A stretch of 64,000 bases of DNA from Acinetobacter tjernbergiae DSM 14971 = CIP 107465 (GCF_000374425.1 NZ_KB894356.1:62001-126000), one strand, 5' to 3'; shown: positions 17,914 to 27,668, counted from the stretch's first letter. Program-made: numbers and translations. Notes: generated from the letters alone by a model not told the origin.

Positions 17914-17935
17914 AGGCGTAAAATAGGCGCAAATA
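17914..17935 (+). repeat. candidate integrase arm-type sites, left end
   Basis: Two adjacent 11-bp units, AGGCGTAAAAT and AGGCGCAAATA, lie 56 bp inside attL. Related GGCGTAAA-type units occur four to five times at the right end between the integrase start and attR. Short repeats placed this way at both ends of an element are typical integrase arm-binding sites. Confidence 0.6.
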
Positions 17936-18298
17936 ACGTCCACATTTTGTCCAATTTTGCTGTTCTATTATTTTAATTTTGTTTGATTGTTATTTAACCA
18001 AAAAGGCTTTAATTTACTATATTCCTGAGAGTTCATATAAGAAATCTGAAACTTTCTGTGCAAGAATTTCATGATCATCCTGACTTTAAACAATATCCAC
18101 CATTAAATCATCAAGCCCTGTATTATCTTGAATACTAACGCCTTGAATTTCAAGAAAAGTAAGCATAACGGCAAGACCTGTCCGTTTATTACCATCTACA
18201 AATGCATGTCCTTTTGATATCGCAATACCGTACCAAGCAGCTATTTCATAAAGATCATCGACCTGATTGTAATACATTTGTTGATCAATTCTACTTAA

Positions 18299-18307
18299 CA
18301 CACTTTC
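18299..18307 (+). repeat. 9-bp target-site duplication, left copy
   Basis: CACACTTTC flanks the 142-bp MITE on its left; the same nine bases recur at 18450-18458 on its right. Only one copy is needed to restore the doc reading frame. Confidence 0.9.
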
Positions 18308-18449
18308 GGTGGTGTTTCAAAAAGTATGCTGATCATATTTCACTCAGAACACAAATATCAAAGAGCGTTGAAAATACAGTGAATTTAGCTTAATTATTTT
18401 TAATTTTTCTATTGACAGATTTAATGAGCATACAATTTAGAACAGTACC
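18308..18449. mobile_element. 142-bp MITE with IS1-like ends inside doc
   Basis: The insert begins GGTGGTGTTTCAAAAAGTAT and the reverse complement of its other end begins GGTACTGTTCTAAATTGTAT; over 26 positions the two ends match at 19. The ends resemble the IS1-family terminus (GGTGATGCTGCCAAC...), and the 9-bp target duplication fits that family. There is no transposase gene inside, so it is a miniature, non-autonomous element moved by a transposase elsewhere. The family assignment is inference from the ends. Confidence 0.82.
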
Positions 18450-18458
18450 CACACTTTC
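18450..18458 (+). repeat. 9-bp target-site duplication, right copy
   Basis: CACACTTTC identical to 18299-18307, directly adjacent to the other end of the MITE. Confidence 0.9.
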
Positions 18459-18550
18459 TAATTTATCAAGATGACACCCCTCTCGACCAACTCCTGTTTG
18501 TCTCAAAATTTCATCATGAACAGCAATTACAAATGTAGAATTGATGGTAC

Positions 18551-18730
18551 TCATTTATAAGCTAACTCTTGAATTTCTTTCTTATGCTGTTGAATGACAC
18601 GTTTTGCACTATGCATTACAACACGCTTTGTTGCCTCGTTGTCATCAAAAGGAATTGATAATGGTTGACCAGCCATCGCTGAACGTGGCTTTCTATTTTC
18701 AATTTTAAAATCACTTAAACGTTTAGTCAT
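18551..18730 (-). CDS. antitoxin partner of Doc
   Basis: A 59-residue basic protein starting MTKRLSDFKIENRKPRSAMA. The frame is open from 18763, but ATG at 18730 follows AGGAAGAGG and is the likely start. Its stop overlaps the start of the doc gene (ATGA), the coupling seen in antitoxin-toxin operons. The sequence does not show a clear Phd DNA-binding fold, so the call rests mainly on position and size. With the toxin destroyed, the antitoxin gene remains intact and may be an orphan under relaxed selection. Confidence 0.7.
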   Translation of the reverse strand: MTKRLSDFKIENRKPRSAMAGQPLSIPFDDNEATKRVVMHSAKRVIQQHKKEIQELAYK

Positions 18731-18794
18731 AGTCCTCTTCCTATCAGGTGTTTCTATATACATTCATTTTAACATTGAATAGACTAACCGACAC

Positions 18795-20819
18795 TCATTT
18801 CACAAAGTCTTGGTAATCTAACTCAAACAAATCAAGCATCTTTTTCTCATGATCTAGGATTTGTTCTTTTTTCCAAACTTTTTCTTCTTCAAGCGTTTGA
18901 ATCATCAAATACAATTTAAGGGTATCAATTTTACCCTTCCTTATCTCAGGCATAAAATAATCACGTTTAGCACTTGGCAAGCGATTCCCTATGCTTGAAT
19001 TTTTACTTGAACTAATGAGACACAAGTTCCCAAAGCGATGTAAATTTTCATGATCTAATTTATCACGCTCTCCCTCTATCTGTTGTGCATAAAAATGCTC
19101 AACCGAACTCCGTTGCGTAAATTTAAAGTTTTTGATTACCTTATCATTGCTATTTTCCGCATCACAATAAATCAAGAAATCCAAATAGTTAAAGACAAAA
19201 TTATTTTCAATATTGCCAAAACTTATTTTTCGCATTAATTGATTGATTTTTAAATCATCGATTGCGGAAGTGCCATAAAGCAAATCAAAATAATCAATCT
19301 GTTCTGAACTTAAATATCTCTGAAAAATAAACTTTCTCGCTAAATGTTGTAATGCATTAAAATAGTCAGACTCAGTGCGATCAGTATTATGATAAAGCCA
19401 ATACAGTGCACCATTTAACCAATATTTATAAGACAAGGTGGGAGTGGATACATGAAATGCTGTCATCAATAGTAGAATTCTTTGAGCAATATCCGTGCTA
19501 TTTCCATCAAAAGTATTCACATACGAACTATTTTTTTCATATAGTTTAAGTCTCTTTATACTCCAATCATCGTTATCCGTAGAATAATCCCGTTTAATAA
19601 TATATTGATCAAATAGAAATTTACACTTAAGTAGCGTAAAAATAAAACCTTTTACATTCTCAATTATCCTTTCATGCTCTTGGTTTTCCTGCCCTTTTAA
19701 CAGAATATATTTTTGAAATTGATCAATCAGTTGCTTATCATCTAGTGCTACTTTTTCATCACCATTCCTTTGACTTATCCAAATTTGTAAAACCTGCAAT
19801 AAAAAATTCGGAAAATTAATAATGCTATTGAATCGTTCAGGCTTTTCTTCTTTAGTATCTTTATTTTTAATACGCACAGGCACTTTTTTTAACATTTCAG
19901 AAATAGATTGAAAATTGCTTTTCGAACTTGTTTGTTCTTGTGATTCTACATTTCTTCTAAAAATTTCGAGCAAGCTAGAAGCGTTTTCAGGAACAAAATC
20001 CCCCCAATCCTTTCCAAAAATCACATCACGCTGTGTTGTGGAAAAACCATATTGAACGTAACGCTCCATATTGGCAGTCGCGTTCCAAATACTCGTAAAT
20101 AGTGTCATGCTTGATGTTTTATCTGCTTCATCTTTGATTTGATTCAATACGCTCATCAATTTCGCTTTTAAAATTTCATGCTTTTCTAATTGTTCACCAC
20201 GGTTATTCATAACCTCAAAATAATGATTGAGATCAGTATCTTTCGGAACTAAAACTTGTGCGATGACTACATTTTCAAATAAATATTTGCAAAAACCACT
20301 CAAACCGCCTTGATTGATCATTTTTTCGATTGCTCGTTGCAGCAACTCAAACCCCTGAACTAAATCGGCGTTATATTCGGATAATTTTAAATGTTGTAGA
20401 TGATCGCCTCTAAGTAAAGCCTGAAAGGTTAAAGAAGACTTTGGACGACTTTCAAAGTCAAGATTGAATTGATTAAACCAAGACATATCAAGAACAATTT
20501 TTTCTTCTTTGGATAATCGCTTCAGGCAAATCGCTAACAAGGTTAAAGTGGTAAATCGTTGCTGACCATCGATAATTTCATAAGTGCCATCGCTACGCTC
20601 AAAAACAACCAACGTTCCAATATAATATTTTTTACTTCCTTGAGTCTGCCCTTGATTTAACTGATCAGGTTGCTTTTGATAATCTTGAATATCCAAAATT
20701 AACTGATCAATTTCTTTCTCACCCCAAGCATAATTACGCTGATACATCGGGATAATATAAGTCTGTTTATTCTCGAACAGGGCTTGAACCTTAAGCGCTT
20801 GGATTGACTCTGCTTTCAT
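18795..20819 (-). CDS. DUF262 protein with DUF1524-like HNH end (GmrSD-like)
   Basis: A 674-residue protein with the GmrS-type DUF262 domain at the N-terminus: YIIPMYQRNYAWGEKEID near residue 20, then YIGTLVV and EIIDGQQRFTTLTLLAI near residues 75-95, and the later FEVMNNRGEQLEKHEILKAK. The C-terminal part holds SVEHFYAQQ and LHRFGNLCLISSSKNSSIGN, the pattern of the GmrD-type DUF1524 His-Me nuclease, though the usual EH-x-x-P is EHFYA. GmrSD proteins are NTP-dependent type IV restriction enzymes that cut modified phage DNA. It starts 13 bp after a second DUF262 gene and is the last gene of the PP2C operon. A defence role is inferred. Confidence 0.82.
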   Translation of the reverse strand: MKAESIQALKVQALFENKQTYIIPMYQRNYAWGEKEIDQLILDIQDYQKQPDQLNQGQTQGSKKYYIGTLVVFERSDGTYEIIDGQQRFTTLTLLAICLKRLSKEEKIVLDMSWFNQFNLDFESRPKSSLTFQALLRGDHLQHLKLSEYNADLVQGFELLQRAIEKMINQGGLSGFCKYLFENVVIAQVLVPKDTDLNHYFEVMNNRGEQLEKHEILKAKLMSVLNQIKDEADKTSSMTLFTSIWNATANMERYVQYGFSTTQRDVIFGKDWGDFVPENASSLLEIFRRNVESQEQTSSKSNFQSISEMLKKVPVRIKNKDTKEEKPERFNSIINFPNFLLQVLQIWISQRNGDEKVALDDKQLIDQFQKYILLKGQENQEHERIIENVKGFIFTLLKCKFLFDQYIIKRDYSTDNDDWSIKRLKLYEKNSSYVNTFDGNSTDIAQRILLLMTAFHVSTPTLSYKYWLNGALYWLYHNTDRTESDYFNALQHLARKFIFQRYLSSEQIDYFDLLYGTSAIDDLKINQLMRKISFGNIENNFVFNYLDFLIYCDAENSNDKVIKNFKFTQRSSVEHFYAQQIEGERDKLDHENLHRFGNLCLISSSKNSSIGNRLPSAKRDYFMPEIRKGKIDTLKLYLMIQTLEEEKVWKKEQILDHEKKMLDLFELDYQDFVK

Positions 20820-20832
20820 TCTGATGTTCCTG

Positions 20833-22242
20833 TTAGAGATAATTTAGTTCTTTAAATAAAGTGATCAAAGGCTCAACTTTAGTGCCTTCCTGTTTATCGA
20901 CTATCGGGAGTGACCATCCGATTAGTTCACTTGGTGATTGAGCATATTTCAGTAAACTGAATATGTTCTTTTCTAAGACATAATTATCTATCGTTGCTAA
21001 TTGCACCGAATATTGACTAATACGACAGCGATATGCCCAAATAAAAATCTTTTCAATCGCTTCTGATAACCGATCTATAGCAAATTTATCGATATAAAAA
21101 ATCAATGCAGAATCAAACAAGGTTCGCACATAACGATCCCCATCCCTATTTCTTGCATCATATGAATTCAATATTTTGATAATTCTATTTGCTCGATCCT
21201 GTAGTGCCGCACCAAATATATAGACCTTCTCAGACTGTTCTTGATGATCCACCACTTTACTAATCTGTTTTTCATAGTGCTCAACCATTTCAAAAAATCG
21301 ACGACCATTAATGATCATTTGATCAAGCTGAAATGGGAAACTCATTTCTTGTCGATCTATTTGCCGTTGATATTGTGCGTTATAGTCATCAATAAAATAA
21401 TGCGCTATGCGTAATGGTTCTAAATATGGATGATGGTCTGATTGCCCAAGATGAATACCTTTAAAAAGATGCACATGATCTTTATTGAAAAATCTTGCGG
21501 ACTTTCCTCTTGACCAAAGACGAATACGGAATAGATAGTTCGAAAATAACTTTGCCAAATGAGCCGAGTCTAAACTTTCCCAATGAGCAACAGTTTGGGC
21601 TTTTAAATGTTGCTCCTGTGCAAAAAATTCTCGTAGATGATAAGCTTTTAAAAGATCATGCGGTTCTAAATCACGGCCACGTGCATTTTGTGAATCAAAA
21701 AACTGAAATGCCTCTGAAATATCATCTAAAATAAAAACCGCAACCTGACAATTATTGAGTAAAAAATCAATATCTTGTTCCGAAAAGTTTACCGAAACGA
21801 TCCGTTTAGCGGCATTAAAGTTCTGATAAATATTGTAATGGCTAATATCACTATTAAATTCTTGCACATCCATAAAGACATTAATTTGATTCGATATTTC
21901 ATTCAAAACTGTTTTCAGATCCTCTCGTTCTAAATCTAATTCTTGCTTCTGAATAACCGCCCAAACAAGGAGTATTAAAGTTAAAGTTCGTTGTTGTCCA
22001 TCCACAATATTTATATTTTTAAGGCTCGTATTATTTTTATCACGGTGTAATACGATAGTACCCAATCGATATGCAGATTTATCTTTATGTTCCTGTATAT
22101 CATTGACGAGGACATTTAAATTTTTTTCTGTCCATTTGTAAGGACGCTGATAATCAGGAATTCTGAGTTGATCTAAAATTAAGAGTAATTCTTTTACTGA
22201 CCAAATCCCTGTCTTAAATTGATCAACTTGATGCTGAGCCAT
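20833..22242 (-). CDS. DUF262 protein without nuclease domain
   Basis: A 469-residue protein with the same DUF262 hallmarks as its neighbour: LRIPDYQRPYKWTEKNLN near residue 28, LGTIVLH, INIVDGQQRTLTLILLV near residue 80 and FFDSQNARGRDLEPHDLLKA near residue 185. The C-terminal half lacks a recognisable DUF1524 HNH motif, so it may be a regulatory or sensing partner of the nuclease-bearing protein. DUF262 is a ParB/sulfiredoxin-like fold whose DGQQR motif is needed for nucleotide hydrolysis in GmrS. It lies between the winged-helix gene and the second DUF262 gene on one strand. Confidence 0.8.
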   Translation of the reverse strand: MAQHQVDQFKTGIWSVKELLLILDQLRIPDYQRPYKWTEKNLNVLVNDIQEHKDKSAYRLGTIVLHRDKNNTSLKNINIVDGQQRTLTLILLVWAVIQKQELDLEREDLKTVLNEISNQINVFMDVQEFNSDISHYNIYQNFNAAKRIVSVNFSEQDIDFLLNNCQVAVFILDDISEAFQFFDSQNARGRDLEPHDLLKAYHLREFFAQEQHLKAQTVAHWESLDSAHLAKLFSNYLFRIRLWSRGKSARFFNKDHVHLFKGIHLGQSDHHPYLEPLRIAHYFIDDYNAQYQRQIDRQEMSFPFQLDQMIINGRRFFEMVEHYEKQISKVVDHQEQSEKVYIFGAALQDRANRIIKILNSYDARNRDGDRYVRTLFDSALIFYIDKFAIDRLSEAIEKIFIWAYRCRISQYSVQLATIDNYVLEKNIFSLLKYAQSPSELIGWSLPIVDKQEGTKVEPLITLFKELNYL

Positions 22243-22284
22243 AAAAAATTATCCTAAAAATAAAATTTTTAATTGTTAAAGTTG

Positions 22285-22497
22285 TTATCTCATACCTTGA
22301 TGCAATTTATAGCCATACCCATAATCTAGAACAAAAGTTTTTGTAGATTCACAAATACTTGCTTCAATTAACTGGTTAAGTAGTTGTTCTGCATGAGAAT
22401 ACCCAATTAAAAAATGGCGTTGTAAACTCGATACAGAAACGACACCCACTTGCTCTGTGAATAATTTGGCACGTTCAAAGAGATCATCTGATTGCAT
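22285..22497 (-). CDS. small FtsK-gamma-like winged-helix protein
   Basis: A 70-residue protein. The segment LFERAKLFTEQVGVVSVSSL followed by QRHFLIGYSHAEQLLNQLIEA closely follows the FtsK gamma-domain pattern (…A…V…ISLLQR…IGY.RA..L…ME), a winged helix that binds KOPS DNA in FtsK. Here it stands alone in an operon with PP2C and DUF262 genes, 22 bp after the phosphatase and 43 bp before the first DUF262 gene. It may be the operon's DNA-binding regulator or targeting subunit (inference). Confidence 0.65.
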   Translation of the reverse strand: MQSDDLFERAKLFTEQVGVVSVSSLQRHFLIGYSHAEQLLNQLIEASICESTKTFVLDYGYGYKLHQGMR

Positions 22498-22518
22498 AAT
22501 TTCCCCATTCTCAATGAA

Positions 22519-23283
22519 TTAAATTTTTGCTCGTACTAAGACCATGCTGACATTGTCATACGCCTGTTTTGAATTTAATGACGCTTTCATATTGAGTAAC
22601 CATGTTCGAAGCTCCACATCTGCTTTTAAAGGAAGCCATTCCCCACACTCCATCACATCATGCACACCATCTGTACAAACCAATAAGGCGTCATTCTCAG
22701 TCAAATATTCTTCTGTTCTTGTAAAATCCATCACTTCATGCAAGAGATCAGCACAAAAGTATTGTAATAATGCACCATAAATACTGGCGTAGTTTTCTCC
22801 TGCTCTTAGCTCGCCACTTTCTCTTAACTGTTCAAGATAATTGTGATCTCTGGTCAGACAATGCCACTTTTGATCATGTTGGCTAAACAAATAAACTCGA
22901 CTATCGCCAAGATGTTGAATGGTCACAAAACCTTGATCGCCATCATTTTGAATGAATGCGAGTGTTGAACTTGCGCCAAAACTTTTTTTCTGATGTGCTA
23001 ATTGATCAACAAGATACTGCTGAATGGTAAATGCTTGACAAGGTTCTATCTTTTTATTTTGCATTAAAGCTTTTAAGACCGTATAGGATGCTTGCTCAGC
23101 TGCTGGACTATTGCTAATCCCATCCGCTACAGCAACACACCACTGTTCTTTTTCAGAATGGCTATATAGTTTAGTGATGAGTCCATTATGTTGAATAACT
23201 TTATTTTCAATCAATATGGCATCTTGTTGGTACTTTGACCTTGCCTTCCATGTTAGACCTTGCATTTCAAAAGTACTTATCAC
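22519..23283 (-). CDS. PP2C-family Ser/Thr phosphatase
   Basis: A 254-residue single-domain PP2C phosphatase. Metal-binding motifs are present in order: SKYQQDA near residue 18, VAVADGISNSP near residue 50, GDSRVYLF near residue 125, LLVCTDGVHDVM near residue 200 and YDNVSMVLVRA at the end. It is the first gene of the four-gene DUF262 operon. A cognate kinase is not encoded in the window. It could sense or reset a phosphorylation signal that controls the DUF262 proteins (inference). The 184 bp to its right should carry the operon promoter. Confidence 0.88.
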   Translation of the reverse strand: MISTFEMQGLTWKARSKYQQDAILIENKVIQHNGLITKLYSHSEKEQWCVAVADGISNSPAAEQASYTVLKALMQNKKIEPCQAFTIQQYLVDQLAHQKKSFGASSTLAFIQNDGDQGFVTIQHLGDSRVYLFSQHDQKWHCLTRDHNYLEQLRESGELRAGENYASIYGALLQYFCADLLHEVMDFTRTEEYLTENDALLVCTDGVHDVMECGEWLPLKADVELRTWLLNMKASLNSKQAYDNVSMVLVRAKI

Positions 23284-23467
23284 ATCGATCTCTCACTTGG
23301 CAGTGATTTCATTTTTACCAAATTCCAACAACACAATCAAGAAAAATTTAACACAACTTATTGATTAATAGAAAATTATTTATTTAAAAACTTACTTTAC
23401 GCTTTTTAATTCTTATTCATGTCTAACTATTTAAGCAAAAATGTAACAAAATATTTTTCATACTAAA

Positions 23468-24494
23468 TCATGATTTAAGACGATACCTTTGCTTAGGGCT
23501 TTTCGGCTTATCTGGAATAGTATGCTCAATCAAATCTGCTTCTATGGCAGGATTCAAGTAATTCTTTTGGAACGTTGCTCGATGAGTTAATCCAATCAAT
23601 TGCATCAATTCAGCCAAAGTATATTCTTCTTGCTTCATTGCCGAAATTAAACGCTGAACTTGGTCGCTCACTTGAGCGGTAGCATGATCGCTATCTTGAG
23701 CGGTAACATGATCGCTATCTTGAGCGGTTTCATTTGAACTGAGGATTGCATCTAGAATCATCTGCAAAATGAATTCAATAAATGGTGCTGAATCAGTACG
23801 ATCTGTACTTGCTTGTAATGCCTCATAATAGGCTTTTTGATTTTGATAGATTAGACTTTCAACTGGAATGTTTGCAAAGATTGGATTCCATCTACTCAAA
23901 ATTAACGTTTGCCAAAGCCTTCCCATTCTTCCATTACCATCTGCAAATGAATGAATAAATTCAAACTCATAATGAAATACTGAACTTTGAATCAGTGGGT
24001 GTACTTCACTGTCATTCAACCAATCGAGTAAATCAACCATCAGTCGATTGATCTGATTGGCAGGTGGAGTCATATGCATACCCGATCACCTGACATCACA
24101 CCGACACCACCATGGCGATATTGACCGACTTCATCAATCAAGCCTGTCATTAAAATTTGGTGTGCTTGTAATAAGTCTACTTCTTGGCTTGGCTGCCATT
24201 GCTGAAATGCTTCATAAGCTTTAATGGCATTACGCACTTCTTGCACTTCTTTCGGAGGTGCAATTGAGGTGCAATTACAGTCTTACCATTTAGGATCGCC
24301 GTGATCTGTTCTGTACTTAAAGTGTTTCCTTCAATCGCAAGAGACCCTTGAATGGTACGAATACGATTGGCTTTCCTTAACTTCAGACTATCCTGAATTT
24401 CCTCTAAAACAGTCAAGCGCCCTATATTCTCACTGATCTGCGCAATCAGATGAATGATTTTAGAGGTGATGGTATAAGGTGGTTGATATTTCAT
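23468..24494 (-). pseudogene. Fic-family adenylyltransferase gene, twice frameshifted
   Basis: The start MKYQPPYTITSKIIHLIAQI and the inhibitory-helix-like IQGSLAIEGNTLSTEQI are intact. At 24255-24276 an 11-bp tandem duplication (GAGGTGCAATT twice) shifts the frame; deleting one copy restores PPKEVQEVRNAIKAYEAF and onward. A second shift of one base lies near 24080, just before HMTPPANQINRLM. The catalytic motif FEFIHSFADGNGRMGR then follows, with serine where HPFx has proline. The C-terminus is a winged-helix-like tail ending SPKQRYRLKS. The gene begins one base after hsdR. Fic proteins of this group transfer AMP to targets; this copy should be inactive unless the shifts are bypassed. Confidence 0.88.
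23661..23732 (-). repeat. three 24-bp tandem repeats in the fic gene
   Basis: Three in-frame 24-bp units encode TAQDSDHV, TAQDSDHA and TAQVSDQV, a linker between the Fic domain and the C-terminal winged helix. Copy-number change would lengthen or shorten the linker by eight residues without a frameshift. Confidence 0.8.
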
Positions 24495-24495
24495 T

Positions 24496-27400
24496 TTAAA
24501 TTTTGCCCCCTACCCCTTTAAACTTTTCAACCAATGCTGCTATTTTTTGAAAAATGCTTTGCTTCTTTGTCAAATACTGCGGGTTTAATGGACTCATTTT
24601 AGGCAGTATTGCATTGAGTTCCGTACCATTTTCACTCGCAAACTCCCGCTTTAACGATGTTGAAATATAACGTCTCGCTGCATCTTCATTCAGTTTCTCA
24701 TCATCGATCAACTCTTTTACTTCACGCTGTTGCTCTACTTGAGCAAAAGTGAAAAAAGCATCTATCACATTGGCCTTATCACCAATCTGATCTAAATCAG
24801 TTTGATTAATAAAATCGACCAACAAACTTTCTTTGGCACGGTTGCCAATGCTGGCACGGATCACGCGACGTACATCTTCAACCAGTGAGGCTTTATCCTT
24901 CACTTTTTTATTATTATCAAAAATTAGCTCTAGAATGTAATCTAAATTGATTTCTTGTGATTTGAGCAAGTCCACTTCAAAAACCACATCATTCCAATCA
25001 ATGCTTGATTTTTCTTTTTGTTCTGCCGACTTCTCCCGACGTATCCAGTCACGGATATCGTTATAAGTAGATCGGTAATCTTGAATTTTTCGCTCAGCAG
25101 GCATTTGGATGCTTTGTAGCGCAGTCAGACTCTCATCACTTAAGTAATGCTTATTCTTGAATGCTTCCACTGCCTCAGAGTCATTCATATCCACGGTTTG
25201 TAGTTCTTTTAAGCTGGCGTATTCATCATAGTTTTGCAGCACATTTTCGACACGCAAATATTCACCAAAGAGTTTCGCAAAAGCTTTCTTGTCTGATTCT
25301 TTGAAAATTGCATCTGGATTTGGAAAGCGCTGCTCTAATTCTGTTACCACATCTACAAAGCCCCGACGTGCTTCACCTGTAACAACATCTGTAAAGCCTT
25401 GCATGTATTCCGTGTAACTTTTTTCGAGCACCACGTTTTTAGTATTTGTATCACCAAACAAGGTAATCGCATCAATGGTTGCTTGCTCTAAATCACGGAA
25501 GGTAACGATATTGCCAAAGGTTTTAGTCGCATTATAAATACGGTTGGTACGTGAATAAGCCTGCATCAAACCGTGATAACGTAAGTTTTTATCAACAAAC
25601 AATGTATTCAATGTTGGCGCATCAAAACCAGTTAAGAACATACCGACCACAATGAGCAAGTCAATTTCTTTAGCTTTGACTTGTTTGGCTAGGTCACGAT
25701 AATAGTTTTGAAAACCCTTACTATCCACATTAAAGTTAGTTTTAAACAAACTGTTATAGTCAGCAATTGCCGCATTTAAAAACTCTTTTGCGCTGCTGTT
25801 CATGGCTGAGACATCAAAACTTTCATCTTGAATATCACCTACAGCATCTTGTTCTTCATTGGCTGCAAAGGAAAATATCGTGGCAATTTTTAACGGTTTA
25901 TCACTATTTTTTTGCAAGTCGTTCAAAGACTCATAATACAGCTTTGCTGCCTCTACACTGCTAACGGCAAACATCGCATTAAAACCTTTACTGCTTGCTT
26001 GCAGGCGGTGAGTTTTCTGGCGGAAATTATTCAGGATGTACTGGCTAATCTGACGAATACGATCAGGATGCAATAAGGCTTGTTTGTTTTCCGCTGCTGT
26101 GAGCTTTTTCTCATCCTGTTCAGTTTCAATCGCTTTAAATTGTGGACGTACATCGTTGTAATCCACTTTAAACTTCAGCACTTTTTCATCACGGATTGCA
26201 TCAGTGATGACATAAGCATGTAGTTCACGACCAAACACGCTCGCCGTGGTTTCAGCACTCAGCGCATTTTGCGGAAAAATGGGCGTGCCTGTAAAACCAA
26301 ACTGATAGTACTTTTTAAACTTCTTTTTCAGATTCTTCTGCGCTTCACCAAACTGGCTACGGTGACATTCATCAAAAATAAACACCACTTGCTTATTATA
26401 AATTGGCAAGTCAGCTTCACTTTTCATCAGATTGTTTAGCTTTTGGATGGTAGTGACAATAATTTTATTATCATCTTTATCCAAATTTGCTTTTAAACCT
26501 GCGGTACTGTCCGAACCATTGACGCTATCAGGCGAAAAACGTTGGTATTCTTTCATGGTCTGATAATCGAGGTCTTTACGATCTACCACAAAGAATACTT
26601 TTTCAATAAAATCCAGCTCAGTCGCCAACCGTGCAGCTTTGAAACTGGTCAAGGTTTTGCCTGAACCTGTGGTATGCCAAATAAAGCCACCACTTTCCTG
26701 ATTTTGGTTAGAGGGACTGCTCCAGTTTTTGGCCTGATACGAACTTTTGACTTTCCACAAAATGCGTTCAGTTGCAGCAATTTGGTAAGGGCGCATCACC
26801 AATAAAGTATTACTGACATCAAACACGGAGTAATGCAACAGCACATTCAGTAAAGTATTTTTTTGAAAGAAAGTCGCAGTAAAATCTTTTAAATCTTTAA
26901 TCAAACTGTTATCTGCTTTCGCCCAGTTCATAGTGAAATCAAATGTGTTTTTATTACGTGCAGTAGTATTGGCAAAATAACGGCTATCGGTGCCATTGGA
27001 AATCACAAACAACTGTAAGTACTTATACAAGGAGTTTTCACTATTAAAGCTTTCCTTACTGTAACGGTGTACCTGATTAAAGGCTTCACGAATGGCAATG
27101 CCCCGTTTTTTGAGTTCGATCTGTACTAAGGGTAAGCCATTGACCAAAATGGTGACATCGTAACGGTTTGCATGACTGCCTTTTTGTTCAAACTGTTTAA
27201 TCACCTGTACTTTATTACGGGCAACGTTCTTCTTATCTAAAAGGTAGATGTTTTGAATACGCCCATCATCAAAGACAAAATCATGAATATAATCATCATG
27301 AATTTTGCGGGTTTTGTCGACAATACTGTCGCTTAGTCTATCCAAATAGGTTTCAACAAAACGCAACCATTCACCATCTAAAAACTGTACGCTATTCAAT

Positions 27401-27609
27401 ACTTGCAGTTGCTCACGTACATTGACCAGCATTGCTTGAGCATTGTTTAAAGCAGGTAGATATTCATAACCTTGATTGACCAAGTCTTGAATCAGCTCTC
27501 GCTCTAGATCCCCTTCGCTTTGGTAGCTGTCCACCGCTTGCCATTCTTTGCAATATTTGTCTAAGACAATAAAATTATTGGTTTCGGCAATCGGTTTATA
27601 GTTGGTCAT
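24496..27609 (-). CDS. hsdR: type I restriction enzyme, motor and nuclease subunit HsdR
   Basis: A 1037-residue HsdR. The N-terminal nuclease has the PD-(D/E)xK pattern [20 protein letters not shown] near residues 155-175. The helicase motor has Walker A ([13 protein letters not shown] near residue 315), the DECHR box and TGTP (near residue 450). The C-terminus is the helical HsdM/HsdS-binding region. It translocates and cuts unmethylated DNA as part of the R2M2S complex. It follows the RelA-like gene by 59 bp and is followed one base later by the broken fic gene. Length is normal and no break is seen. Confidence 0.95.
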   Translation of the reverse strand: MTNYKPIAETNNFIVLDKYCKEWQAVDSYQSEGDLERELIQDLVNQGYEYLPALNNAQAMLVNVREQLQVLNSVQFLDGEWLRFVETYLDRLSDSIVDKTRKIHDDYIHDFVFDDGRIQNIYLLDKKNVARNKVQVIKQFEQKGSHANRYDVTILVNGLPLVQIELKKRGIAIREAFNQVHRYSKESFNSENSLYKYLQLFVISNGTDSRYFANTTARNKNTFDFTMNWAKADNSLIKDLKDFTATFFQKNTLLNVLLHYSVFDVSNTLLVMRPYQIAATERILWKVKSSYQAKNWSSPSNQNQESGGFIWHTTGSGKTLTSFKAARLATELDFIEKVFFVVDRKDLDYQTMKEYQRFSPDSVNGSDSTAGLKANLDKDDNKIIVTTIQKLNNLMKSEADLPIYNKQVVFIFDECHRSQFGEAQKNLKKKFKKYYQFGFTGTPIFPQNALSAETTASVFGRELHAYVITDAIRDEKVLKFKVDYNDVRPQFKAIETEQDEKKLTAAENKQALLHPDRIRQISQYILNNFRQKTHRLQASSKGFNAMFAVSSVEAAKLYYESLNDLQKNSDKPLKIATIFSFAANEEQDAVGDIQDESFDVSAMNSSAKEFLNAAIADYNSLFKTNFNVDSKGFQNYYRDLAKQVKAKEIDLLIVVGMFLTGFDAPTLNTLFVDKNLRYHGLMQAYSRTNRIYNATKTFGNIVTFRDLEQATIDAITLFGDTNTKNVVLEKSYTEYMQGFTDVVTGEARRGFVDVVTELEQRFPNPDAIFKESDKKAFAKLFGEYLRVENVLQNYDEYASLKELQTVDMNDSEAVEAFKNKHYLSDESLTALQSIQMPAERKIQDYRSTYNDIRDWIRREKSAEQKEKSSIDWNDVVFEVDLLKSQEINLDYILELIFDNNKKVKDKASLVEDVRRVIRASIGNRAKESLLVDFINQTDLDQIGDKANVIDAFFTFAQVEQQREVKELIDDEKLNEDAARRYISTSLKREFASENGTELNAILPKMSPLNPQYLTKKQSIFQKIAALVEKFKGVGGKI

Positions 27610-27668
27610 GGTTTTGATTCCACAGATTTTTTATCAAGTAAAATGGTTCAAAGTGATTGTTAGTTTTT

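Larger units (their letters stand above)
18017..18554 (-). pseudogene. doc: Doc-family toxin gene broken by a MITE and a nonsense codon
   Basis: The start ATG at 18554 gives MSTINSTFVIAVHDEILRQT and runs to KLESV, where a 142-bp insertion begins. After the insertion the frame resumes as LSRIDQQMYYNQVDDLYEIA and holds the Doc/Fic motif HAFVDGNKRTG. A TAA at 18086-18088 then stops it, although 22 more sensible codons (ending FLYELSGI, TAG at 18017) follow; a GAA to TAA change would explain this. Rejoined, the product would be a Doc (death-on-curing) toxin of about 128 residues, which in phage P1 phosphorylates EF-Tu. The start overlaps the antitoxin stop as ATGA. The gene is dead as written. 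Confidence 0.9.

Noticed and set aside
23661-23732. Regular tandem repeats that could suggest a CRISPR-like array
   Set aside because: They are in-frame 24-bp coding repeats within fic, with no spacers and no cas genes nearby.
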